DNA of 6,195 bases from Clostridia bacterium (GCA_017442445.1 JAFRZS010000145.1:1-6195); one strand, 5' to 3'; shown: positions 1 through 4,364, numbered from the stretch's first letter. Made by a program: numbers and translations. The notes: generated by a model not told the origin, from the letters alone.

Positions 1-107
1 ACAAATATACAGAACTCTGGATAAATGACAATGTCAGAATCCCTATAGCTTCACGACGACAAGCAGATTTTCATAAATTTTGGTTTGAATATCTGAGGAG
101 GAGATAA
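1..107 (+). CDS. LytTR-family response regulator, C-terminal fragment
   Basis: The reading frame is open from base 3 to a TAA at 105-107 and is cut by the window edge, so only about 34 C-terminal residues are visible. They include the stretch IPIASRRQADFHKFWFEYL, which resembles the last strand and helix of LytTR DNA-binding domains (AgrA/LytR type), where a basic SRR-like motif precedes an aromatic-rich helix. LytTR regulators bind promoter direct repeats after phosphorylation by a partner kinase. The stop codon is 2 bases before the start of a GHKL histidine kinase, whose ribosome binding site lies inside this gene's last codons. The two are therefore almost certainly one translationally coupled operon. 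The receiver domain is outside the window, so the family call rests on the tail and on the neighbour. Confidence 0.75.
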   Translation, partial: KYTELWINDNVRIPIASRRQADFHKFWFEYLRRR

Positions 108-109
108 AT

Positions 110-1408
110 ATGTTGGTAAATCTTGCGTTTATAGTTGTTTTCTTTGTGGAAATGCTTATAGCTTGTATTTTTTTCGGAAATTTATCCGACAGAAAGACAC
201 CGCTTTTATCTACGGTTTTAATTGGTACCGTAATATTTGAAATCGGTGCGATAATAAATATATTTCTTATAAGCAATATTTTCTTGAATGTTTCATATAC
301 ATTTTTTGCTACGTTTATGTTTTCGATATTATGCTTTAATCTGAAAAAAATAAAAGGTCTTTTTTATTCAGTTATTTTAGTTGCTGCTTCAAACTTTTTT
401 GAAATACTTTTAACATTATTGATACCTTCATTAACAGGAAATGTCGCTACGGACTTTCAAAAACCTATCGAACTTGTAATTGAAGTGATAATCAGCAAAG
501 TTTTATATTTTATTTGCGTAATGATACTTCTGAATTTTATAAAAGAGGACAACAATAAAATTAAAATACCGATAAGTTTTTTTGTTTATCCGTCAATTTT
601 GATGTTTTCTGTAGGAAGTTTTTGGTATATATGCGTTACTGAAAATATAGAACACACAAATCAGATTATACTTACAGTTGTCAGTGTTGCTCTTTTTATT
701 TCTACAATATTTTTGTTTTTTGCTTATCAAATCAATGCTAAAAAAGAAAACAAACTTTTGATTTTACAACAAGAACAAGATAAAATTAAAACAGATATCT
801 CATATTACGAAATTTTAGAAAAACAAAACACTAATCTTAGGATATATGCCCATGATGCCCGAAATCATTTATCCGCAATTAGAAATTTTAACGAAAATCC
901 TGAAATAGAGCATTATATTTCTGAAATGCTTGATAATCTTAATAAGTACAGTAATGTTTGCCATAGTGGCAATAAAATTCTTGACGTAATTATTGATAAA
1001 TATGTAACTGAGTGTGGCATAAACAATATAGAATTCAAATATGATGTTAAAAACAACAATTTGATCGGATTAGAATATCACGATACTGTAAGTATTTTAG
1101 GAAATCTTTTGGATAATGCTATTGAGGCAAGTATAAACTCAAAAGAACGATATATTACTTTTGAAACTGACTTTCGTAATAACTACTCTGTCATAATTAT
1201 TTCAAACAGTTGCGATACATCGCCCCGATTTGACGATAACAAAACGCCTATAACCACAAAAAAGAATAAACTGTTGCATGGTTTAGGGATGATAAGTGTC
1301 AAGAGGACTATAAAAAAATATGACGGTGACATAGGCATTGATTATGATAAAAATCAGAATATTTTTGCCGTGACACTAATGCTTGACTTGAAAACTTCAG
1401 AAAATTAA
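110..1408 (+). CDS. Membrane sensor histidine kinase, GHKL/AgrC-like (HPK10 type)
   Basis: This 432-residue protein senses an unknown signal and is expected to autophosphorylate and pass phosphate to the LytTR regulator encoded just upstream. Residues 1-207 form six or seven hydrophobic helices (about 2-22, 32-53, 57-78, 83-106, 121-145, 153-176, 184-207) with no large outer domain, as in peptide-pheromone sensors. A charged linker with coiled-coil character (210-243) leads to the H box AHDARNHLSAI with the probable phosphoacceptor His248. The ATP-binding domain has an N box GNLLDNAIEA (Asn332, Asp335, Asn336) and a G box GLGM (391-394). The length is normal for AgrC-like kinases. Start choice: GAGGAGGAG at 95-103 sits 6 bases before ATG110. 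No gene for a pheromone precursor or an AgrB-like processing protease is visible. The signal is therefore unknown, and the kinase role rests on the intact motifs. Confidence 0.9.
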   Translation: MLVNLAFIVVFFVEMLIACIFFGNLSDRKTPLLSTVLIGTVIFEIGAIINIFLISNIFLNVSYTFFATFMFSILCFNLKKIKGLFYSVILVAASNFFEILLTLLIPSLTGNVATDFQKPIELVIEVIISKVLYFICVMILLNFIKEDNNKIKIPISFFVYPSILMFSVGSFWYICVTENIEHTNQIILTVVSVALFISTIFLFFAYQINAKKENKLLILQQEQDKIKTDISYYEILEKQNTNLRIYAHDARNHLSAIRNFNENPEIEHYISEMLDNLNKYSNVCHSGNKILDVIIDKYVTECGINNIEFKYDVKNNNLIGLEYHDTVSILGNLLDNAIEASINSKERYITFETDFRNNYSVIIISNSCDTSPRFDDNKTPITTKKNKLLHGLGMISVKRTIKKYDGDIGIDYDKNQNIFAVTLMLDLKTSEN

Positions 1409-1410
1409 AA

Positions 1411-1444
1411 AACAGGGAGTTAATCGTTTGATTAACTCCCTGTT
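1411..1444. terminator. Bidirectional intrinsic terminator between histidine kinase and rpsR
   Basis: A perfect 14-bp stem (AACAGGGAGTTAAT at 1411-1424 with its complement at 1431-1444) closes a 6-base loop. On the minus strand it is followed by a run of six T, then AA and four T (complement of 1401-1410), so it is a good rho-independent terminator for the rpsF-ssb-rpsR transcript. On the plus strand the following bases (GAATTTTGATATT) are less T-rich, so termination of the kinase transcript is likely but weaker. It lies in the 53-base gap between two convergent genes, the usual place for a shared terminator. Confidence 0.9.
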
Positions 1445-1461
1445 GAATTTTGATATTAAAA

Positions 1462-1704
1462 TCAGTCGCTTGAGAAAGGAAGCAATGCGATGTGACGAGC
1501 ACGTTTGATTGCTGTTGTCAACTCACGCTGATGAGCTGCACATGTACCTGTAACTCTGCGGGGTAAGATCTTTGAACGATCTGAAATATATCTGTGAAGC
1601 TTTGCTACATCTTTGTAGTCGAGTTCTTCTACCGTGTCAACACAGAAAGCGCAAACCTTTTTGCGGCCCTTCTTGTTGAACTTGTCATTCTTTTCGTAAG
1701 CCAT
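1462..1704 (-). CDS. rpsR: 30S ribosomal protein S18 (bS18)
   Basis: An 80-residue small-subunit ribosomal protein that binds beside S6 on the platform of the 30S subunit. Recognisable family sequence includes VCAFCVDTVEELDYKDV (residues 17-33), ILPRRVTGTCAAHQRELTTA (46-65) and IKRARHIALLPF near the C-terminus. Cys18, Cys21, Cys55 and His58 form a CxxC...CxxH set, so this is the putative zinc-binding (C+) form of S18. The length is typical of the family. It is the last gene of the operon, starts 24 bases after ssb stops, and has a clear AAGGAGAA ribosome binding site (complement of about 1713-1721). The stop is TGA, and the terminator hairpin follows 17 bases later. Confidence 0.98.
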   Translation of the reverse strand: MAYEKNDKFNKKGRKKVCAFCVDTVEELDYKDVAKLHRYISDRSKILPRRVTGTCAAHQRELTTAIKRARHIALLPFSSD

Positions 1705-1728
1705 GACTTAAATTCTCCTTTCAAAAAA

Positions 1729-2166
1729 TCAGAACGGCAAATCGTCGTCGGGTTGGATTTCAACAAAATCGTTAGCTTCGCTTGTTGAGTAAGAGGGGGC
1801 GGGAGCAGCAGTTTCCATTCTGGGAGCTGATGCAGTGCCTGTTTCACTCTTTGAACCGCAGAAGCTTACATTTGAAGCAACAACCTCAACAGCTTTTCTT
1901 TTATTACCGTTTTTATCTTCGTACATTCTGGTCTGGATTGAACCCTGAATGGCAATCATTGAACCTTTACGGAAATAACGGGTAATAAATTCAGCTGTGT
2001 GGCGCCATGCAACGATATCAATAAAATCAGCCTGACGTTCTTCGCCGGGTCTTGCAAATGCACGGTCAACCGCAATAGCGAAAGATGTGACGGATACATT
2101 TGTGCCTGTTGTACGAAGTTCGGGGTCAGCAACGAGTCTGCCCATCAAAACAACATTGTTAAGCAT
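1729..2166 (-). CDS. ssb: Single-stranded DNA-binding protein SSB
   Basis: A 145-residue SSB that coats single-stranded DNA during replication, recombination and repair, working as a homotetramer. Residues 1-104 form the OB fold, with the characteristic opening MLNNVVLMGRLVADPELRTT, the FIDIVAWRHTAEFITRYFRKG core (Trp54) and the following I-IQGSIQTR strand. A low-complexity Ala/Ser/Pro-rich linker (about 105-136) leads to the acidic tip DDDLPF at 140-145, which is the docking site for partner proteins in this family. The ATG at 2166 has a strong AAGGAGGG site nearby. Its place between rpsF and rpsR is the classic Firmicutes order and links replication to ribosome synthesis. Because S6 and S18 flank it, expression is probably set by the shared promoter upstream of rpsF. 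Confidence 0.98.
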   Translation of the reverse strand: MLNNVVLMGRLVADPELRTTGTNVSVTSFAIAVDRAFARPGEERQADFIDIVAWRHTAEFITRYFRKGSMIAIQGSIQTRMYEDKNGNKRKAVEVVASNVSFCGSKSETGTASAPRMETAAPAPSYSTSEANDFVEIQPDDDLPF

Positions 2167-2181
2167 AATGAACCCTCCTTC

Positions 2182-2466
2182 TTATGCTTTCTTTGCGATG
2201 ATAAGTGAACGCAAAACGCCGTCTGTAATTTTTACAATACGGTCAAGCTCTGCGGGGAATGCGGGTTCACAGCTATAATTGTAAAGAGCATAATATCCAT
2301 CAGTTTCGTAGTTGATAGGATAAGCGAGTTTGCGTGCGCCCCATTCGTCAACGCTTTCTACTGTGCCGTTTTCGGAAATTATAGCTTTGAATTTTTCTAC
2401 CATTTCCTTAGCAGCTTCCTCACCGTTCTTGAGTGAGAATACCATCATGGTTTCATAGTTTGACAT
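2182..2466 (-). CDS. rpsF: 30S ribosomal protein S6 (bS6)
   Basis: A 94-residue ribosomal protein that pairs with S18 on the 30S platform. The alpha/beta S6 fold is recognisable from its opening NYETMMVFSL, the central stretch DEWGARKLAYPINYETDGYY (about 41-60) and the C-terminal part LDRIVKITDGVLRSLI. The length fits the family (about 92-100 residues). It is the first gene of the operon and is preceded by an excellent AAAGGAGGTG site (complement of 2474-2483) with suitable spacing to ATG2466. It ends 15 bases before ssb starts. A sigma-A-type promoter lies about 80 bases upstream, and a hairpin lies in the leader between them. Confidence 0.98.
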   Translation of the reverse strand: MSNYETMMVFSLKNGEEAAKEMVEKFKAIISENGTVESVDEWGARKLAYPINYETDGYYALYNYSCEPAFPAELDRIVKITDGVLRSLIIAKKA

Positions 2467-2492
2467 TATCTTGCACCTCCTTTTGGACTTTG

Positions 2493-2513
2493 GTCTCTGA
2501 CTCTTTCAGAGAC
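2493..2513 (-). promoter_or_regulatory. Hairpin in the rpsF leader, possible S6:S18 autoregulatory element
   Basis: In the transcribed leader an 8-bp perfect stem (GTCTCTGA pairing with TCAGAGAC) encloses a 5-base loop. It lies just upstream of the rpsF ribosome binding site. The bases CCTT immediately 5' of the stem could also pair with AAGG of that site, which would partly hide it. In many bacteria the S6-S18 complex binds a structured rpsF leader with a conserved CCG element and represses the operon. I do not see a CCG here, so a match to that known motif is uncertain. There is no T run after the stem, so it is not a terminator. Confidence 0.4.
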
Positions 2514-2545
2514 AAGGATTGCTGTATTACATACAACATCACGTA

Positions 2546-2574
2546 ATTATATCACTACATTTTTAAAAAGTCAA
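2546..2574 (-). promoter_or_regulatory. Sigma-A-type promoter of rpsF-ssb-rpsR
   Basis: Reading the minus strand, TTGACT (complement of 2569-2574) and a perfect TATAAT (complement of 2546-2551) are separated by exactly 17 bases. Transcription would start near 2539, giving a leader of about 70 bases before rpsF. No other credible promoter is visible between here and the gene. Confidence 0.88.
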
Positions 2575-2602
2575 TACCCCAATTTGTAAACGTAATTATA
2601 TA

Positions 2603-2630
2603 TTGAAATGTGTGTTCTTTGTGATATAAT
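2603..2630 (+). promoter_or_regulatory. Divergent sigma-A-type promoter reading into the accessory block
   Basis: TTGAAA (2603-2608) and a perfect TATAAT (2625-2630) are 16 bases apart, and TGA directly before the -10 box gives an extended -10. Transcription would begin near 2637, in front of the repeated ACACAAG stretch, giving a leader of about 120 bases before the start codon at 2760. It is back to back with the rpsF promoter, with 28 bases between the two -35 boxes. Confidence 0.75.
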
Positions 2631-2647
2631 AAAATTAACAGAACAAA

Positions 2648-2683
2648 ACACAAGAAACACAAGAACACAAGGGGGAACACAAG
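2648..2683 (+). repeat. Four short direct repeats of ACACAAG
   Basis: The heptamer ACACAAG starts at 2648, 2657, 2665 and 2677, with irregular spacing of 9, 8 and 12 bases. It is the same sequence as the left arm of one class of the GGGACGG palindromes. The last copy is the actual left arm of the palindrome at 2676. The array looks like partial copies or stuttered arms left at an insertion site. A further isolated copy sits at 3342, directly in front of another palindrome. Confidence 0.7.
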
Positions 2684-2702
2684 GGGACGGAGTTGTTGTG
2701 TT
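2676..2702 (+). repeat. GGGACGG palindromic element, copy 1 (ACACAA-arm class)
   Basis: AACACAA at 2676-2682 and its complement TTGTGTT at 2696-2702 flank the core GGGGACGGAGTTG. This is the first of eight related elements between 2676 and 4271. Elements of this shape, with a conserved GGGACGG core and inverted arms, resemble REP-like repeats that are widespread in Firmicutes genomes. The naming is from recollection of such repeats, not from a search. Confidence 0.8.
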
Positions 2703-2738
2703 ATCTGTCAACGAAAAGGAGACAACAGAACCGTCCCC
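2683..2738 (+). other. Long hairpin in the leader of the 216-residue protein gene
   Basis: Copies 1 and 2 face each other. Their cores pair as GGGGACGG (2683-2690) with CCGTCCCC (2731-2738), and after two mismatches the stem continues for about 7 pairs (2693-2699 with 2722-2728, one of them G-T). The loop is about 22 bases. The stem ends 9 bases before the AAGGAG ribosome binding site at 2748-2753. It has no T run after it, so it is not a terminator. It may protect the mRNA or modulate its translation. Confidence 0.65.
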
Positions 2739-2745
2739 CTGTCTC
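2719..2745 (-). repeat. GGGACGG palindromic element, copy 2 (GAGACA-arm class, inverted)
   Basis: GAGACA (2719-2724) and TGTCTC (2740-2745) form the arms, with the core complement CCGTCCCCC between them, so this copy points in the opposite direction to copy 1. The arms differ from those of copy 1 but remain complementary to each other. Confidence 0.8.
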
Positions 2746-2759
2746 ATAAGGAGTAAAAA

Positions 2760-3410
2760 ATGTTTATTGTTATCAGAATTATAATCGTGTTAGTATTTTT
2801 CATTTCTTTAATGTTGGCTATAAAAAGAGTAAAAGCAACGAGCAAAAGTGTTCTGTATATTATGGCTATAATTTTTTCCTTACTTATGATTACGGGATTG
2901 TCAATTTTACCTTTTGAAAATTCTTTTGTGTCGTTCAATTCACCAGAGTCAGCTTATGATTATGCTGATTTCGGAAAATCTGAAGTGTTGCTTGTTGTAG
3001 AAGGTAAAAATAGTGATTTAGTTATAGGTAATAATGATGGAGTACATAATTATTTAATTATACCGAAAAACAAAGAGGGCTGGAAAATCGGAAGAGGAAT
3101 AGATGTGAAAAAGATTGCCCAAAAGTATTTCGGTGAAATAAGAGTTTGTGTATATCAACACAGACCGACGGATGAGTATTTTATCACAATTGCTGATACT
3201 AATGGTGGTTATTTAGATTTATCAGATAGTAATAATTCGAAATTCTCTAAAATTGAGAAAAAAGTTGATTCCATTGGAAAAACAATGGTTACTTATTATG
3301 CGAATATTCCTGAACTAGATTCAGCATATTGGATAAATATAACACAAGAAGGAGACAAGGGGACGGTTCTATTGTCTCCTTTTCGTGAGACAGAGGGACG
3401 GTTCTCTTGA
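2760..3410 (+). CDS. Membrane-anchored protein of unknown function with repeat-derived C-terminus
   Basis: This 216-residue protein is not one I can assign a function. Two hydrophobic helices (about 1-21 and 30-50) are joined by a positively charged loop (IKRVKATSKS), so by the positive-inside rule the rest (about 51-216) lies outside the membrane. The outer part begins FNSPESAYDYADFG and continues with strands such as EVLLVVEGKNSDLVIGNN and YLIIPKNKEGWKIGRG, a pattern I associate with small Firmicutes hypothetical proteins. Start choice: AAGGAG at 2748-2753 is 6 bases before ATG2760. From about residue 198 the protein (GDKGTVLLSPFRE, then TEGRFS) is encoded by two palindromic elements, and the TGA lies inside the second. 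The native C-terminus has probably been replaced or extended. Its first in-line neighbour is the remnant at 3407. Confidence 0.75.
   Translation: MFIVIRIIIVLVFFISLMLAIKRVKATSKSVLYIMAIIFSLLMITGLSILPFENSFVSFNSPESAYDYADFGKSEVLLVVEGKNSDLVIGNNDGVHNYLIIPKNKEGWKIGRGIDVKKIAQKYFGEIRVCVYQHRPTDEYFITIADTNGGYLDLSDSNNSKFSKIEKKVDSIGKTMVTYYANIPELDSAYWINITQEGDKGTVLLSPFRETEGRFS
3351..3379 (+). repeat. GGGACGG palindromic element, copy 3 (GAGACA-arm class)
   Basis: GGAGACAA (3351-3358) and TTGTCTCC (3372-3379) are perfect 8-base arms around GGGGACGGTTCTA. It lies wholly inside the coding region of the 216-residue protein and encodes residues from about 198 on. Its length and the frame keep the reading frame open. 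Confidence 0.85.
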
Positions 3411-3415
3411 CACAC
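3385..3415 (+). repeat. GGGACGG palindromic element, copy 4 (mixed arms)
   Basis: The core AGGGACGGTTCTCTTG is intact. The left arm is of the GAGACA class and the right side (GACACAC) is of the other class, so the two do not pair fully. The left arm instead pairs with the right arm of copy 3 (TGTCTC at 3373-3378 with GAGACA at 3387-3392). It contains the TGA stop of the upstream gene. It looks like a recombinant of two element classes. Confidence 0.75.
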
Positions 3416-3419
3416 TATA

Positions 3420-3444
3420 ACACAAGGGGACGGTTCTCTTGTGT
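3420..3444 (+). repeat. GGGACGG palindromic element, copy 5 (ACACAA-arm class)
   Basis: Perfect 7-base arms ACACAAG (3420-3426) and CTTGTGT (3438-3444) surround GGGACGGTTCT. This is the cleanest copy of its class and can serve as the reference for the family. Confidence 0.88.
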
Positions 3445-3450
3445 GGTAGA

Positions 3451-3479
3451 TAACACAACAACTCCGTCCCCTTGTGTTA
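3451..3479 (-). repeat. GGGACGG palindromic element, copy 6 (ACACAA-arm class, inverted)
   Basis: Arms TAACACAA (3451-3458) and TTGTGTTA (3472-3479) enclose the complement of the core (CCGTCCCC). It is the inverted twin of copy 1 and marks the exact junction with the native sequence of the remnant at 3480. Confidence 0.88.
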
Positions 3480-3585
3480 CGGCGGTAGGTTTTGTTGCAG
3501 GTGTTGGTCTTTATGTAGCAACGGATGTGATTTCTATTAACGGAAAAACTGCAAGGGAATGGACAAAGGTAGGAGTAAATAGTTT

Positions 3586-4230
3586 ATGGTAAATTATGAA
3601 AAAATCGAAAGATTTATAAACTATAATTATATCCCATTTAGTGTATCACAATGTATTAAGAGGCTTGTAGGTATATGGGGTTTAAGTATGGCTGTATGTC
3701 TTATAGGTGAGAGGCACCCATTATGGTTTATTATTTTAGGAACATTTGATGTGTTGATAAGTATTACATTTTTTAGATTGATTTGTAAAATGAAAACATC
3801 AAAGTCAGCACGCTTTTTATGTGATGGTGTTTTTTATCTATATATTGCATTGGTTTTAGATTTTGCGGCATATAGGGTTATGGCTTTAAACTTTGGTGAA
3901 AGCTGGATTTTGTTTTTAGTTTTCTTGTTGTTATTACTTGTTTGCATTACAATAGTTGTATTTATAGTATTTTTAAATATAAAGTCAGATAAGTACAAAA
4001 CAGAAAAAAGTACCAAAAAGTTTTATTTATTACCCTTTTTGGGTGGCACATGCGGCATTTTATTTGCTAGACTGTTTTTAAAGAGTCTGTCACAAGGTGC
4101 GGCGATTACATTATTGGCAGTTATACTTTTAACATTGTCACTTATGATGAGTATAGGGAGTGTAAATTTGTTAAAATTTGTATGGAGTGTCAATAACAGG
4201 AGACAAAGGGACGGTTCTCCTGTCTCCTAG
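3586..4230 (+). CDS. Six-helix membrane protein of unknown function, possible immunity-type protein
   Basis: This 214-residue protein has six likely membrane helices (about 26-41, 45-66, 78-99, 106-131, 147-164, 171-193) and short charged loops such as CKMKTSKSAR and NIKSDKYKTEKSTKK. No catalytic or transporter motif is apparent, and I do not recognise a named family. Start choice: AGGAG at 3571-3575 is 10 bases before ATG3586, and the start overlaps the last codons of the remnant upstream. A small membrane protein overlapping the end of a large secreted protein is the usual place of an immunity gene for a C-terminal toxin, but this is inference only. From about residue 205 (RQRDGSPVS) the protein is encoded by palindromic copy 7, and the TAG begins at that element's last base. 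The native C-terminus is probably altered. Confidence 0.75.
   Translation: MVNYEKIERFINYNYIPFSVSQCIKRLVGIWGLSMAVCLIGERHPLWFIILGTFDVLISITFFRLICKMKTSKSARFLCDGVFYLYIALVLDFAAYRVMALNFGESWILFLVFLLLLLVCITIVVFIVFLNIKSDKYKTEKSTKKFYLLPFLGGTCGILFARLFLKSLSQGAAITLLAVILLTLSLMMSIGSVNLLKFVWSVNNRRQRDGSPVS
4198..4228 (+). repeat. GGGACGG palindromic element, copy 7 (GAGACA-arm class)
   Basis: Perfect 8-base arms AGGAGACA (4198-4205) and TGTCTCCT (4221-4228) flank AAGGGACGGTTCTCC. It overlaps the last nine codons of the six-helix protein and the first base of its TAG stop. Confidence 0.88.
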
Positions 4231-4242
4231 GTAACATCACAG

Positions 4243-4271
4243 TAACACAGAGGGACGGTTCTCTTGTCTCC
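4243..4271 (+). repeat. GGGACGG palindromic element, copy 8 (mixed arms)
   Basis: The core AGGGACGGTTCTCTTG is intact. The left arm (TAACACA) is of one class and the right arm (TGTCTCC) of the other, so pairing is imperfect. This is the reverse combination of copy 4. It is the last copy and ends 19 bases before the -35 box of the next gene's promoter, setting the right-hand border of the repeat-rich block. Confidence 0.75.
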
Positions 4272-4290
4272 ATGAGCTTTGAGAAAAATA

Positions 4291-4319
4291 TTGACATCGT
4301 CTTTATAAAGGTGTATAGT
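4291..4319 (+). promoter_or_regulatory. Strong sigma-A-type promoter of the leucine-rich-repeat gene
   Basis: A perfect TTGACA (4291-4296) and TATAGT (4314-4319) are separated by 17 bases. Transcription would start near 4326, leaving a leader of about 39 bases. Because the predicted transcript begins downstream of 4272, an ATG at 4272 in the same frame cannot be the main start of translation. Confidence 0.85.
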
Positions 4320-4350
4320 ATCTTAAAATGGAATATATTCCAAACTTATA

Positions 4351-4356
4351 CGGAGG
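4351..4356 (+). promoter_or_regulatory. Ribosome binding site that fixes the start at 4365
   Basis: CGGAGG is 8 bases before ATG4365 and only 2 bases before an in-frame ATG at 4359. The spacing therefore favours 4365, which also places the signal peptide directly at the N-terminus. Confidence 0.8.
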
Positions 4357-4364
4357 ATATGATT

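Larger units (their letters stand above)
2676..3478. repeat. 31-bp perfect inverted repeats enclosing the 216-residue protein gene
   Basis: Bases 2676-2706 and 3448-3478 are exact reverse complements over 31 bases, including TATCT beyond the palindrome arm. The pair encloses the whole gene at 2760-3410. Copies 1 and 6 of the palindrome family are therefore more closely related to each other than to the other copies; both have the variant AGTTGTTGTG in place of GTTCTCTTG. The pair could mark a duplicated and inverted element, or the ends of a unit that has moved or flipped together with the gene. Confidence 0.8.
3418..3479 (+). other. Cruciform-forming pair of palindromic elements
   Basis: Copies 5 and 6 are inverted relative to each other. 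TAACACAAGGGGACGG (3418-3433) pairs perfectly over 16 bases with its complement at 3464-3479. Inside the 30-base loop TTGTGT (3439-3444) can pair with ACACAA (3453-3458). Alternatively each copy can fold on its own, so the DNA or RNA can switch between one long stem and two short ones. No T run follows, so terminator function is not indicated. Confidence 0.75.
3407..3592 (+). pseudogene. C-terminal remnant of a larger protein, 5' end lost to palindromic repeats
   Basis: The open frame could begin only at a TTG inside copy 4, and its first 24 or so codons are pure repeat sequence. The native part starts near 3480 and reads AVGFVAGVGLYVATDVISI followed by NGKTAREWTKVGVNSLW. This is a glycine-rich hydrophobic helix plus a short polar tail, with no in-frame ATG. 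It looks like the extreme C-terminus of a much longer protein. Tails of this kind occur on large secreted or polymorphic-toxin-type proteins, but I cannot name the family. Its TAA overlaps the next gene by 7 bases, so the two were probably once translationally coupled. I judge it non-functional because it lacks a proper start and any visible ribosome binding site. Confidence 0.6.

Noticed and set aside
43..276. Minus-strand open frame opposite the start of the histidine kinase
   Set aside because: It overlaps a well-supported gene, lacks a ribosome binding site and shows no family features. Other short frames opposite rpsR, ssb, rpsF and the membrane-protein genes were dropped for the same reasons.
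2493..2520. A ninth palindromic element in the rpsF leader (GAGACAAGG resembles an arm)
   Set aside because: The GGGACGG core is absent and the stem order is different, so the similarity is limited to a few bases.
3407..3479. Genuine N-terminus for the short frame ending at 3592
   Set aside because: The only start is a TTG inside a palindrome, and the translated residues are repeat-derived, so this stretch is treated as read-through of inserted sequence.
2760..4230. REP-associated or other transposase gene in the repeat block
   Set aside because: Neither complete protein shows the HUH and catalytic Tyr pattern of Y1 transposases. Both are membrane proteins.
2640..4275. CRISPR array
   Set aside because: The repeats are palindromes with variable arms, irregular spacing of tens to hundreds of bases and coding sequence between them. 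There are no regular spacers and no cas genes.
4272..4364. N-terminal extension of the leucine-rich-repeat protein starting at ATG4272
   Set aside because: The promoter at 4291-4319 would start transcription downstream of it. No ribosome binding site precedes it, and the signal peptide begins cleanly at 4365 behind CGGAGG.
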